Part shown: positions 39,934 through 48,418 of the stretch, in pieces | Layout: each line of letters opens with the position of its first letter | Numbering within the stretch: position 1 is the first letter of the stretch | Origin: Solidesulfovibrio carbinolicus | GTDB lineage: Bacteria > Desulfobacterota > Desulfovibrionia > Desulfovibrionales > Desulfovibrionaceae | DNA length: 64,000 nucleotides | Reading direction: 5' to 3' | NCBI RefSeq assembly: GCF_004135975.1 | Contig: NZ_CP026538.1 | Span: forward strand, 186,001 to 250,000 | Notes under the pieces: generated by a model | The model's database searches: none | What the model saw: only the letters and a program-made list of their open reading frames with translations | Told to the model about the DNA's origin: nothing | Program-made: the position numbers and the translations under genes

Positions 39934-39984
39934 CTATTCTTCCGCCCGCCGACGCGGCACCACCCGACCGACCGCGTCCAGCCA

Positions 39985-40030
39985 AGGGGTCCGGGGGGCT
40001 AAGCCCCCCGGCCGCCGGAGGCCTCTTTAT
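39985..40030 (+). repeat. Family I palindromic repeat
   Basis: Arms CCGGGGGGC (39991-39999) and GCCCCCCGG (40003-40011), loop TAA, then GCCGCCGGAGGC. It starts 15 bp after the stop of the carbamoyltransferase gene, on its sense side. Confidence 0.85.
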
Positions 40031-40045
40031 CTCTTCGTCCTCGCC

Positions 40046-41911
40046 TTAATCCAGCTCGTATTCCCCGCGCCAGTCGCCGGATTCGGCGTATTCGGGCTGG
40101 TCGTCCTTGCCAAACAGGCAGTCGCCGACCACGAGGTAGTCCATTTCGGTGCGCATAAAGCAGCGGTAGGCGTCCTCGGGGGTGCAGACGATGGGTTCGC
40201 CGCGCACGTTGAAGCTGGTGTTGACCACCACCGGGCAGCCGTGGCGGTCGCGGAAGGTTTCGATGAGGCGGTGGTAGCGGGGGTTGGTGTCCTTGTGCAC
40301 GGTCTGGATGCGGGCCGAGAAGTCCACGTGGGTGATGGCCGGCAGGGTCGAGCGGTTGACGTAGAGCCGGTCGAACATGGGCTTTTGCCAGTAGCCGTCA
40401 GGCAGGGGATGGCGCAGATTCTCCGCTATCGGGGCCACCAGCAGCATGTAGGGCGAGGGCCGGTCCTGGATGAAGCATTCGGACACGGCCTCGGCCAGCA
40501 CCGACGGGGCAAAGGGCCGGAAACCTTCGCGGTATTTGATCTTGAGGTTGAGCTTTTTCTGCATTTCGGGATTGCGCGGATCGCCCAGGATGGAGCGGCC
40601 GCCAAGGGCCCGGGGGCCGTATTCCATGCGGCCCTGGAACCAGCCCACGACCTTGCCGTCGGCCAGCAGGTCGGCCACCCGGACGCACAGGGCGTCGAAA
40701 TCCTCGTAGAGCGTGTGGGGCGCTTCGCGGCGGGCGGCCAGGCGTAGGGCGTCGGCCCGGGTGAACCGCGGCCCGAGGTAGGAGCCTTCCATGCGGTCGC
40801 GGCAGCCGGCCGGCAGCGGCGTGCGCTCGTGGCCGCCCTGGATGTGCCAGGCGGCCAGGGCCGCGCCGAGGGCTCCGCCGGCGTCGCCGGCGGCCGGCTG
40901 AATCCAGACGTCGTCGAAGATGTTCTCGCGCAGCAGCTTGCCGTTGGCCACGCAGTTGAGCGCCACGCCGCCGGCCATGACGAGGTTGGCGCAGCCGGTG
41001 AGCGTGCGGGCGGTTCTGGCCAGGCGCAGGACCACCTCTTCGGTGACCTGCTGGATGGCCAGGGCCATGTCCATGTGCTCCTGGCCGAGTTCGGTCTCGG
41101 CGGCCCGGCGAGGCAGGCCGAAAAGCGCCTCCCACTTGCGGTCGCGGCACATGGTCAGGCCGGTGGCGTAGTTGAAATAGGCCATGTTGAGGAGCAGGGA
41201 GCCGTCCTCGCGCAGATCCACCAGCTCGCCGAGAATCTTGGCCTTGTAGTCCTCGACCCGCTCCGAGCCTTCGATGCCGTAAGGGGCCAGGCCCATGAGC
41301 TTATATTCGCCGGAATTGACCTTGAAGCCGCAGTAGTAGGTGAAGGCGGAATAGAGCAGGCCCACGGAATGGGGGAAGTCGAGTTCGCGCAGGAAGGTGA
41401 TGTCCTTGCCGCGCCCGACGCCGATGGTGGTGGTGGACCATTCGCCCACGCCGTCGATGGTGAGGATGGCGGCCTCGTCAAAGGGCGAGGGGTAGTAGGC
41501 CGAGGCGGCGTGGGAGAGGTGATGCTCGGGAAAAAGGATGCGCGGCTTGCCCGGACCGAGCTTGGCCAGCTCCTCGCGCAGCATCCTTTTCATGAACAGC
41601 TTTTCCTTGATCCACACCGGAATGGCCGAAAGAAAGCTGCGCAGGCCGCTTGGGGCAAAGCCGTGGTAGGTTTCGAGCAGGCGCTCGAACTTGAGATAGG
41701 GCTTGTCGTAAAAGGCCACGGCCGAGAGGTCGGCCAGTTCGATGCCGGCCTCGGCCAGCACGTAGCCGGCGGCTTGGCGCGGAAAATCCGCGTCGTGCTT
41801 CTTGCGGGTGAACCGCTCTTCGTGGGCGGCGGCGACCACCACGCCGTCGCGCAACAGCGCCGCGGCGGAGTCGTGGTAATAGGCGGATAAACCCAGGATG
41901 TATTCGGCCAT
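40046..41911 (-). CDS. Carbamoyltransferase, NodU/CmcH/SxtI family
   Basis: A 621-residue cytosolic O-carbamoyltransferase. The N-terminal Kae1-like domain has GLSAYYHDSAAALL and the metal/nucleotide His set (HEERF, HHLSHAASAYYPSPF). The C-terminal Carbamoyltrans_C domain has RMEYGPRALGGRSILGDPR and NTSFNVRGEPIVCTP. Relatives carbamoylate nodulation factors, cephamycin or saxitoxin precursors using carbamoyl phosphate. It is the last gene after SxtJ-like and DUF5989 genes on the same strand, a recurring trio in many bacteria. Acceptor unknown, perhaps a glycan or lipid. Confidence 0.92.
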   Translation of the reverse strand: MAEYILGLSAYYHDSAAALLRDGVVVAAAHEERFTRKKHDADFPRQAAGYVLAEAGIELADLSAVAFYDKPYLKFERLLETYHGFAPSGLRSFLSAIPVWIKEKLFMKRMLREELAKLGPGKPRILFPEHHLSHAASAYYPSPFDEAAILTIDGVGEWSTTTIGVGRGKDITFLRELDFPHSVGLLYSAFTYYCGFKVNSGEYKLMGLAPYGIEGSERVEDYKAKILGELVDLREDGSLLLNMAYFNYATGLTMCRDRKWEALFGLPRRAAETELGQEHMDMALAIQQVTEEVVLRLARTARTLTGCANLVMAGGVALNCVANGKLLRENIFDDVWIQPAAGDAGGALGAALAAWHIQGGHERTPLPAGCRDRMEGSYLGPRFTRADALRLAARREAPHTLYEDFDALCVRVADLLADGKVVGWFQGRMEYGPRALGGRSILGDPRNPEMQKKLNLKIKYREGFRPFAPSVLAEAVSECFIQDRPSPYMLLVAPIAENLRHPLPDGYWQKPMFDRLYVNRSTLPAITHVDFSARIQTVHKDTNPRYHRLIETFRDRHGCPVVVNTSFNVRGEPIVCTPEDAYRCFMRTEMDYLVVGDCLFGKDDQPEYAESGDWRGEYELD

Positions 41912-42095
41912 GTGCTGTCCTGGCGGGGTTGCGTCCCCTGGGGCGGCCAGGCGGCCCAGGGGGATGGGAGTGACGCGGGGAAGGGCCGAGTGCGTCGGCG
42001 CGCGGCCCTTCCCGGGGCTATTGTCGCGTTATGGCAAAGCGCCTGGAGCGTTTTGCGGGCAGCCTGACGCCCCTGTTGTGGGCACGGGGTCGGTT

Positions 42096-42245
42096 CTAGA
42101 AAAGCGTATAGATGAACGGGGCCACGGCCGAGCCGCTGGTCAGGACCACCAGCACGCCAAAAAGCAGCAGCACCAGGATGATGGGCAGCAGCCAGAATTT
42201 TTTGCGCACACGCAAAAAGCCCCAGAGTTCACGCAGAAATTCCAT
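42096..42245 (-). CDS. DUF5989 small membrane protein (SxtK-like)
   Basis: A 49-residue protein too short for most gene finders. Sequence order is a short amphipathic start (EFLRELWGFLRVRKKFW), one transmembrane helix, and the end SGSAVAPFIYTLF, which is the hallmark of the DUF5989 family. It lies between an SxtJ-like gene (64 bp upstream) and the carbamoyltransferase (184 bp downstream), as in the sxtI-J-K order. GGAGGCG precedes ATG 42245. Function unknown. Confidence 0.85.
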   Translation of the reverse strand: MEFLRELWGFLRVRKKFWLLPIILVLLLFGVLVVLTSGSAVAPFIYTLF

Positions 42246-42308
42246 ATCGCCTCCAGGTGGACCCGCGCGGGGCGCGGGAGTGATGTCAAAGCGGCCTTCG
42301 GCCGATGG

Positions 42309-42725
42309 TTAAAACGGCTGTTCGACGTCGGCGGCCGTAAACGTATGGTCGCGGACCCTGAACACGGAGTCCGTGCCCTGCTTGAACTGGCGTACCTGCA
42401 TGGGGTCCTTGCCGAGCAGGGAACGCAGCAGGCCCATGGGCGTGAGCACCACAAAAAACGTCAGGGTCAGGATCACCTTGGACATGACCGTGCCGAGCAC
42501 GTGGGACAGGCCGAACCAGACCTTGGCCAGGGGTTTGAAAAAGGAAGGCCAGATCATGTCCAGCAGCAGGATGGCCGTGGCCATGGTCACATAGCGGATT
42601 TCCCGGGTGACGAAAAAGACGATGAGCGCGACCAGGGTCAGGGCCATGCCGGTGTCCCGGGCCTGGTCGCGGCTGGCGGACAGCCAAAAAGAGGATTTCT
42701 GGCGCTTGTGTTCCAGTGAGGACAT
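42309..42725 (-). CDS. SxtJ-family membrane protein
   Basis: A 138-residue protein with three hydrophobic helices (about 25-40, 46-62 and 80-100) and SFFKPLAKVWFGLSHVLG, typical of SxtJ proteins. The family is named after the saxitoxin cluster but is widespread beside NodU/SxtI carbamoyltransferases. ATG 42725 has GGAG upstream; the GC-rich frame to 42749 has no site. It opens the three-gene cassette. It may anchor or present the substrate of the carbamoyltransferase; this is inference. Confidence 0.82.
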   Translation of the reverse strand: MSSLEHKRQKSSFWLSASRDQARDTGMALTLVALIVFFVTREIRYVTMATAILLLDMIWPSFFKPLAKVWFGLSHVLGTVMSKVILTLTFFVVLTPMGLLRSLLGKDPMQVRQFKQGTDSVFRVRDHTFTAADVEQPF

Positions 42726-42941
42726 GCGGGGGTGCTCCGGATCAGGCATTGGGCGGCGCTGCCGCCATGGCGGAAGTCTGGCTTCCCCTAGCCCAGGGCG
42801 CGGCCGGGCGTCAAGGCGCGGCTGCGGTTCTGGACAAGCGTCCTGGCGCGCTGCCGGAGGCGGCCTGGAGCATGGGCCGAGCCTACGGCGTCGCCAAGGC
42901 CGGCCGGCGCAAGTTTTCCGGCCGTTTTTGCGGCGGAGAGA

Positions 42942-43364
42942 TCAGTCGCCAAAGTCCCGGCGCTGGCGTTTGCGTTCGCCCTGGCGTTTCTTGTCGTCCA
43001 GGCGGCGCAGTTTCGAGGCCAGGGTAGCCCGGGTCTTGCGGCGCGGCGGCCGGGGGGTCAGCGCCTCGCGCAGCAGCGCGGCGAAGCGTTCCAGGGCGAT
43101 TTCCTTGTTGGCGAACTGGCTGCGGCTGGTCTGGGAGACCACGCGCAACACGCCGTCCTTGGCGATGCGGCCGGTAAGCGCCTCGCGGATACGCGCCTTG
43201 TCGGCGTCGGTGAGGCTTGGCGAAGCGTCGAGGTCAAAGAGCAGCGTCACCTTGGAGCTGGTGGTGTTGACGTGCTGGCCGCCGGGACCGCCGCTGCGGG
43301 CGGCGATAAAATCAATCTCCGCCAGGGGGATGCTCACCCTGGAACTAATAAACAAACTGTCCAT
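42942..43364 (-). CDS. arfB: Alternative ribosome-rescue factor ArfB (YaeJ-like)
   Basis: A 140-residue class I release-factor-like hydrolase. The GGQ motif (SGGPGGQHVN, about 22-31) cleaves peptidyl-tRNA on stalled ribosomes, and the Lys/Arg-rich tail (PRRKTRATLASKLRRL...) enters the empty mRNA channel. There is no codon-recognition domain. ATG 43364 is the family start; the frame to 43427 would translate the adjacent family I repeat. Downstream lies the SxtJ cassette. Confidence 0.92.
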   Translation of the reverse strand: MDSLFISSRVSIPLAEIDFIAARSGGPGGQHVNTTSSKVTLLFDLDASPSLTDADKARIREALTGRIAKDGVLRVVSQTSRSQFANKEIALERFAALLREALTPRPPRRKTRATLASKLRRLDDKKRQGERKRQRRDFGD

Positions 43365-43385
43365 ACGATCATCCGCCTCCCTATG

Positions 43386-43430
43386 TGGGGGGGCTGGGGG
43401 CCTCAGGCCCCCAGCCGCCGGAGGCATCCC
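43386..43430 (+). repeat. Family I palindromic repeat
   Basis: Arms CTGGGGGCC (43394-43402) and GGCCCCCAG (43406-43414), loop TCA, then GCCGCCGGAGGCAT. It begins 6 bp after the stop of the minus-strand radical SAM gene and also precedes arfB. Confidence 0.85.
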
Positions 43431-43436
43431 CCTCTC

Positions 43437-44135
43437 CTAAACTCTCGTCGTTATAATCAAACGCGGCGCGGCGGCCTGGAGGCGGGCGACGAGGTCGGGG
43501 GGGAACACGGCCGGTCCGGCGGCGGCCAGATCGGCGTCGGCGCAGCCGTCGGGGCGGAAGGCCTGGATGACCCAGCGGCCGGCGTCGGCGGCGGCCAGCT
43601 CTCCGGCCAGGGCGGTCAACTCGTCTTCGGCCAATAGCCCGGGATGCCAGGTGGTGCGGGTCTCGAAGGGCACGCGGCTTTTGAGGATAAGGGCCAGGCT
43701 TGCAAAGGCGGCCTCGCCGCCGCCGGCTACTCCGGCGATGCGGTCGTAGGCGGCGCGGGGGGCTTTGATGTCCAGGCCCACCCAGTCGCACAGGGGCAGC
43801 ACGGCGGAAAGCGCCTTGGGGAACATGCCGGTGGTGTGCAGGCCGGTGTGGAAGCCCATGGCGCGCACGGCGGCCAGCATTTCGGGCAGCCCGTCCTGGA
43901 GCGTGGGTTCGCCGCCGGAGAAGACGACGGCGTCGAGCAGGCCCTTGCGGCCTTCGAGCCAGGCCAGCACCGAGGCGCTGTCGTGCTCCACGGCGTCGGT
44001 GATTTCGCGCAGCGGTTCGTTGTGGCAGTAGGGGCAGCCCCAGGGGCAGCCCTGGCAGTAGATGACCGCGGCCAGGGCGTCGGGAAAGTCGAGGGTGGAG
44101 AGCGGCGTGACACCGCCGATGATAAGACCGTTCAT
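43437..44135 (-). CDS. nrdG: Anaerobic ribonucleotide reductase-activating radical SAM protein
   Basis: A 232-residue radical SAM protein. The motif CQGCPWGCPYC (27-37) supplies the CxxxCxxC cluster ligands C30, C34 and C37. FSGGEPTLQ is the usual SAM-binding GGE motif. The family generates the glycyl radical on class III ribonucleotide reductase using SAM and a flavodoxin- or ferredoxin-derived electron. It lies 159 bp downstream of nrdD on the same strand, with a repeat between, so co-expression is likely. ATG 44135 marks the family start. Confidence 0.9.
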   Translation of the reverse strand: MNGLIIGGVTPLSTLDFPDALAAVIYCQGCPWGCPYCHNEPLREITDAVEHDSASVLAWLEGRKGLLDAVVFSGGEPTLQDGLPEMLAAVRAMGFHTGLHTTGMFPKALSAVLPLCDWVGLDIKAPRAAYDRIAGVAGGGEAAFASLALILKSRVPFETRTTWHPGLLAEDELTALAGELAAADAGRWVIQAFRPDGCADADLAAAGPAVFPPDLVARLQAAAPRLIITTRV

Positions 44136-44241
44136 GTCGCGTCCCTTAGCCCTCTCGGCGGCGGCGCGCAAGGCCGCCCAACGCCAACGGCGCGGCCGTG
44201 GCCCATCGCCACGACCGCGCCGTCCTGTGATCCCCCGTATC

Positions 44242-44290
44242 GGGAGGGTCCGGGAGGGGGTGACCCCCTCCCGGCCGCCGGAGGCATATT
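44242..44290 (+). repeat. Family I palindromic repeat
   Basis: Arms CCGGGAGGGGG (44250-44260) and CCCCCTCCCGG (44264-44274), loop TGA, then GCCGCCGGAGGCAT. It starts 4 bp after the nrdD stop. The A/T pair inside the stem is a compensated change relative to the other copies. Confidence 0.88.
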
Positions 44291-44294
44291 CTCT

Positions 44295-46484
44295 TTAGTT
44301 ATCCATCGGTTCCTTAAAACACACCCGCTCGTCGTACTCGCCCTGCTTGCCGACGTTGAACGCCGACTTGGGCCGGTAGTAGCCCATGACGCGGGTCCAG
44401 ATTTCGCAGGCCTGGGTGCGGCCTTCGGCGGCGCAGGTCGGGCAGGTCTCGTGTTCGCCGGTCAGGTAGCCGTGGACGTCGCAGATGGAAAACGTCGGCG
44501 TCACGGTGACGTAGGGCAGGGCGAAGCCGGACAGCGACCGCTTGACGAGCTTTTTGCAGGCCTCGGCGCTGGTGACGCGTTCGCCGAGGTAGAGGTGGAG
44601 CACCGTGCCGCCGGTGTATTTGCGCTGGAGCTCTTCCTGGCGCGAAAGGGCTTCGAAGGGATCGTCGGTGAAGCCCACGGGCAGCTGGGAGGAGTTGGTG
44701 TAGTAGGGCTTTTGCGCCGGGCCGGCCTGGAGGATGCGCGGGTAGCGCTTCTTGTCCTCGCGAGCGAAGCGGTAGGTGGTGCCTTCGGCCGGGGTGGCTT
44801 CGAGGTTGTAGAGGTGGCCGGTCTGCTCCTGGAACTCGGTCATGCGGGCGCGCACGTGGTCGAGCAGGCGCACGGCCATGGCGTGGCCGGCCTCGGTGGC
44901 GATATTCTCGGCATCGTTCGTGAAATTGCGGATCATTTCATTGATGCCGTTGACGCCAATGGTGGAGAAGTGGTTGCGCAGCGAGCCCAGGTAACGCTTG
45001 GTGTAGGGGAACAGCCCGGCGTCCATGCGGCGGGTGATCTCCTTGCGCTTGATCTCAAGGGTGGTGCGGGCAATTTCCAGCAGCGCGTCGAGGCGGGCGA
45101 GAAGGCCGGCTTCGTCGCCGCGATGGGTGTGGCCCAGGCGGGCGCAGTTGATGGTGACCACGCCGACGGACCCGGTCTGCTCGGCGCTGCCGAAAAGGCC
45201 GTTGCCGCGCTTGAGCAGCTCGCGCAGGTCGAGCTGGAGCCGGCAGCACATGGAGCGCACCATGCCCGGGGTGAGGTCGGAATTGAGGAAGTTTTGGAAG
45301 TAGGGCAGCCCGTACTTGGCCGTCATCTCGAACAGGATGTCCACATTGGGCGATTCCCAGGGGAAATCCTTGGTGATGTTGTAGGTCGGGATGGGGAAGG
45401 TGAACACGCGGCCCTTGGCGTCGCCGGCGGTCATGACCTCGATGTAGGCCCGGTTGATCATGTCCATTTCGGTTTGGAGCTCGCCGTAGGTAAAGGCCAT
45501 CTCCTCGCCGCCGATGACCGGATGGTCGCCGGCCAGATCCTCGGGGCAGGTCCAGTCGAAGGTGAGGTTGGTAAACGGCGTCTGGGTGCCCCAGCGCGAC
45601 GGGACATTGAGGTTATAGATCAACTCCTGGATGCACTGGCGCACTTCTTCGTAGCCCAGGTTGTCCTTGCGGATAAACGGGGCCATGTAGGTGTCGAACG
45701 AGGAAAAGGCCTGGGCGCCGGCCCATTCGTTTTGCAGCGTGCCGAGGAAATTGACGATCTGGCCCACGGCGCTGGAGAGGTGCTTGGGCGGCTTGGCTTC
45801 CACCTTGCCGGGCACGCCGTTAAGGCCTTCGCTTAAAAGCATCCGCAGGGACCAGCCGGCGCAGTAGCCGGACAGCATGTCGAGATCGTGGATATGGAGA
45901 TCGCCGTCGCGGTGGGCCGCTCCGGCTTCGGGCGGGTAGACGTGGGAGAGCCAGTAGTTGGCCACGACCTTGCCCGAGACGTTCAGGATAAGCCCGCCCA
46001 GGGAATAGCCCTGGTTGGCGTTGGCGGCCACGCGCCAGTCCTGGCGGTCGAGATATTCGTTGATGGAAGCGGCCACGTCCACCACGGTCTTCTTGTCTTC
46101 GCGAAGGCGGGCGCGCTGTTCGCGGTAGACGGAGTAGGCGCGAAGGGTGCGGAAATGGTTGGCCGAGACGAAAGCCTGCTCGACGATGTCCTGGATGCGT
46201 TCGATGTCCGGGATCTGGCCGATGAAGCGGTGGGAGAGGACCTTGACCACCTGGGCGGTCAGCAGCCAGGCCTCGTCCTCGCCGAATTCGCCGGTGGCGG
46301 CGCCGGCGCGACGGATGGCGGACAGGATCTTGTCGGCGTCAAAGGTGACGATCTGGCCGTCGCGCTTGCGGATGCGCGAGGGGATGGCGGCCACCACGGG
46401 CTGGTCGACGGCGGCGTCGACGGCGTCGTGGCGGTCGGAGGTGGGGGTAAGGGCCAAATTGCCGTGTTCCATCGGCTCGGACAT
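44295..46484 (-). CDS. nrdD: Anaerobic (class III) ribonucleoside-triphosphate reductase
   Basis: A 729-residue glycyl-radical enzyme making deoxynucleotides without oxygen. An ATP-cone regulatory domain (about 35-125, RIRKRDGQIVTFDADKI) precedes the ten-stranded catalytic barrel. The radical glycine is predicted at G701 (RVMGYY), and C681, C684, C693 and C668 probably bind zinc. ATG 46484 has GGGAGA upstream; the frame to 46832 runs through the riboswitch. It is controlled by a cobalamin riboswitch, suggesting exchange with a B12-dependent class II enzyme elsewhere. Confidence 0.95.
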   Translation of the reverse strand: MSEPMEHGNLALTPTSDRHDAVDAAVDQPVVAAIPSRIRKRDGQIVTFDADKILSAIRRAGAATGEFGEDEAWLLTAQVVKVLSHRFIGQIPDIERIQDIVEQAFVSANHFRTLRAYSVYREQRARLREDKKTVVDVAASINEYLDRQDWRVAANANQGYSLGGLILNVSGKVVANYWLSHVYPPEAGAAHRDGDLHIHDLDMLSGYCAGWSLRMLLSEGLNGVPGKVEAKPPKHLSSAVGQIVNFLGTLQNEWAGAQAFSSFDTYMAPFIRKDNLGYEEVRQCIQELIYNLNVPSRWGTQTPFTNLTFDWTCPEDLAGDHPVIGGEEMAFTYGELQTEMDMINRAYIEVMTAGDAKGRVFTFPIPTYNITKDFPWESPNVDILFEMTAKYGLPYFQNFLNSDLTPGMVRSMCCRLQLDLRELLKRGNGLFGSAEQTGSVGVVTINCARLGHTHRGDEAGLLARLDALLEIARTTLEIKRKEITRRMDAGLFPYTKRYLGSLRNHFSTIGVNGINEMIRNFTNDAENIATEAGHAMAVRLLDHVRARMTEFQEQTGHLYNLEATPAEGTTYRFAREDKKRYPRILQAGPAQKPYYTNSSQLPVGFTDDPFEALSRQEELQRKYTGGTVLHLYLGERVTSAEACKKLVKRSLSGFALPYVTVTPTFSICDVHGYLTGEHETCPTCAAEGRTQACEIWTRVMGYYRPKSAFNVGKQGEYDERVCFKEPMDN

Positions 46485-46598
46485 GCGTTTCTCCCTGGGC
46501 GGACTGTCGTCGGGCAGGGGAGGGGCGACGGCGGCCGAAAAACGCATGGCGCGAAACGGCAGGCCGGGCAGCCCTCCCGCGAGGCTCCCTGGTTCATG

Positions 46599-46790
46599 CG
46601 CCGGACGGATGCGTCCGGCGGGCGTCGGCAGGTGTTCGGACTTGCGAACGCGTCGGCCCGGTGTGGGCCGGTTTCCTAGTTCCCGCGGCTTCCCGGGCTC
46701 TTGCCCAGTGCTTGGTTGCGGGGTTCGTTTTCGCTTACCGCTGCGGGGCAGTTCCGGACTTGCACCGGATTCCCTCTTACGGCTGCCCGC
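46599..46790 (-). promoter_or_regulatory. Cobalamin (B12) riboswitch upstream of nrdD
   Basis: On the minus strand: CCGGTGCAAGTCCGG (46754-46768), CTGCCCCGCAG (46741-46751), the AGCGGTAAGCG stretch after it and ACTAGGAAACCGGCC (46667-46680) are the conserved landmarks of the cobalamin aptamer. A 9-bp hairpin (CGCCGGACG, 46612-46620 with 46599-46607) follows and may be part of the expression platform. Binding of B12 would lower nrdD expression in the usual mode; mechanism here is inferred. Confidence 0.88.
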
Positions 46791-47040
46791 CGCCGCCTGG
46801 GGCGGGGCGGACCAACGCCAACGTCGCAGCATATATGCGAGGATGCGGCCAAAGAGTCAATCGAGGCAAAAAACGGCGCGATGTTGGCGGGTTGGGGTGA
46901 TTATGCACCGGATGCGGCGGTTTGGGCGGGCGGCGCGAGGTCGCTATGGCGTTTATTTTATTGTCTTTTATGAATGGGCGGGCGGACGTGGGGAGGCGGA
47001 AAAAATTACAGCCGCAGTTGTTCCGCCTCGGGACAACGGC

Positions 47041-47073
47041 AAAGCCCGGGACCATGCCGTGGTCCCGGGCTTT
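47041..47073. terminator. Strong hairpin downstream of NifX-like gene
   Basis: Arms AAAGCCCGGGACCA (47041-47054) and TGGTCCCGGGCTTT (47060-47073), loop TGCCG. It follows the minus-strand gene ending at 47107. A/T ends but no long T run. Confidence 0.75.
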
Positions 47074-47106
47074 GTCGCGTGTCAGCCTAGCCTCTCGGCC
47101 AGCCGC

Positions 47107-47469
47107 CTAATGCAAACAGGTATGCCCGTGGGCCGTGCACAGTTCGTCGCGGTCCTTGAGCATGCCGGCGAGAAACGCCGCCGCCGCTTCGTGGACCGGG
47201 CCGGACGCGCCGCGCACCACGGTCATGCCGGACTGGCGCAGCTTGTTGACCGCGCCCTGGCCCATGTTGCCGGCAATGAGCACCGTGACGCCCATGGCGA
47301 GCAGGTCGTTGACCAGATTGGACTTGCAGCCGCACTCGGCCGGCGGGGAAAAGGTCTCCTCGGCGACGACGCTCTTGTCCGGGCCGATGGTCAGCACCGT
47401 GAAATAGCCGCAGTGGCCGAAATGCTCGTCCACCTGCCCGTCGCGGGAGGGAATGGCGATCTTGGTCAT
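47107..47469 (-). CDS. NifX/NifB-type FeMo-cofactor-binding domain protein
   Basis: A 120-residue dinitrogenase iron-molybdenum cofactor (NifX/MTH1175) family protein: IAIPSRDGQVDEHFGHCGYFTV at the start and the AGNMGQGAVNKLRQSGM loop. Stand-alone members occur in many anaerobes without nitrogenase; no nif genes are here. The end is His/Cys-bearing (CTAHGHTCLH), which may bind metal. CAAGGAG precedes the ATG. Function unknown. Confidence 0.85.
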   Translation of the reverse strand: MTKIAIPSRDGQVDEHFGHCGYFTVLTIGPDKSVVAEETFSPPAECGCKSNLVNDLLAMGVTVLIAGNMGQGAVNKLRQSGMTVVRGASGPVHEAAAAFLAGMLKDRDELCTAHGHTCLH

Positions 47470-47701
47470 GTTCGTGACTCCTTGAGACTGCCGGCGCGTG
47501 GCCGGACAATTTACCCCCGCCTCGTACCGGAATTGGGACGGCCTGGGAAGCCCCGGCCGGGCCGGGCGATGAGCCGGCCTGGACCGGCATGGGCTTGATG
47601 GACCGTCTTCGGGTCAGGCCGGGGCGATAACGCGTGACCTCGCGCCGAGGGCGTCAGCGACCAAACGGCCGGCGGCCATGCCGAAAAATAGCCGCCGCGC
47701 C

Positions 47702-48346
47702 TCAGCCATCGCTGCCGAGGCATACGGCGGCGAAACCGCCCAGAGCCTCCAGCTCTCGGGCCGTGGACGCGGCGTCGCGGTGGACCACGCCGCGAACCCC
47801 CAGGGTCGCGGCCACTTCCACGAAAAGCGCCCGGTCGTCGATGTAGACCGCGTCAGCCGGGTCGCATTGGGCCACGTCCAGGGCCAGGCGGAAAATGCCG
47901 GCGTCGGGCTTGCGCATGCCCACGAAGCACGAGGACACGAAGGCGTCGACAAAACAGCCCAGGCCGAAGGCCCGGATGCGGTACTCGTTGAGTTCGCGGC
48001 CCTCGTTGTTGACGACCACGATGCGGATGCCGTGCCGGGCCTTGAGTCCGCGCACATAGGCCAGCATGTCGGACAGGGGCGCGCTGCGCGACAGCATGAA
48101 ATCCCGGAAGGTCGCCTTGTCAAAGGAACGCGGCGCGTAAAACACCGTGCGGTCGAGATACTCGTCCAGGGAGAGCTTGCCCTCTTCGTAGGCGTCGAAG
48201 GTGAGATGGTGGCGTTCGTCGGTTTCGGCGGCGTCCAGGCCGAAGCGCTTGGCTGCCTCGGCCCGGGCCTGCCGGTCCCAGCCGTTGGTGAGCATGACGC
48301 CGCCGACGTCGCACAAAAGCGTGGTGATGGGTCGCTTCACGGACAT
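47702..48346 (-). CDS. HAD-family hydrolase
   Basis: A 214-residue HAD phosphatase-like protein. Motif I is CDVGGVM (D13), motif II lies in VVVNNEG, the motif III Lys in MRKPDAGIF, and motif IV is YIDDRALF (DD). Motif I has G at the position usually held by the acid-base Asp, as in the subfamily of soluble epoxide hydrolase N-domain and YihX-like enzymes, so activity may be altered. Transcribed alone, it seems. Substrate unknown. Confidence 0.83.
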   Translation of the reverse strand: MSVKRPITTLLCDVGGVMLTNGWDRQARAEAAKRFGLDAAETDERHHLTFDAYEEGKLSLDEYLDRTVFYAPRSFDKATFRDFMLSRSAPLSDMLAYVRGLKARHGIRIVVVNNEGRELNEYRIRAFGLGCFVDAFVSSCFVGMRKPDAGIFRLALDVAQCDPADAVYIDDRALFVEVAATLGVRGVVHRDAASTARELEALGGFAAVCLGSDG

Positions 48347-48418
48347 TCCCCCTGGCTTGCGGATGGGGCCGCCGGTTGCGGACCCTCATCCTTTATAGAC
48401 GCGGCCGGGGAGGCGGCG

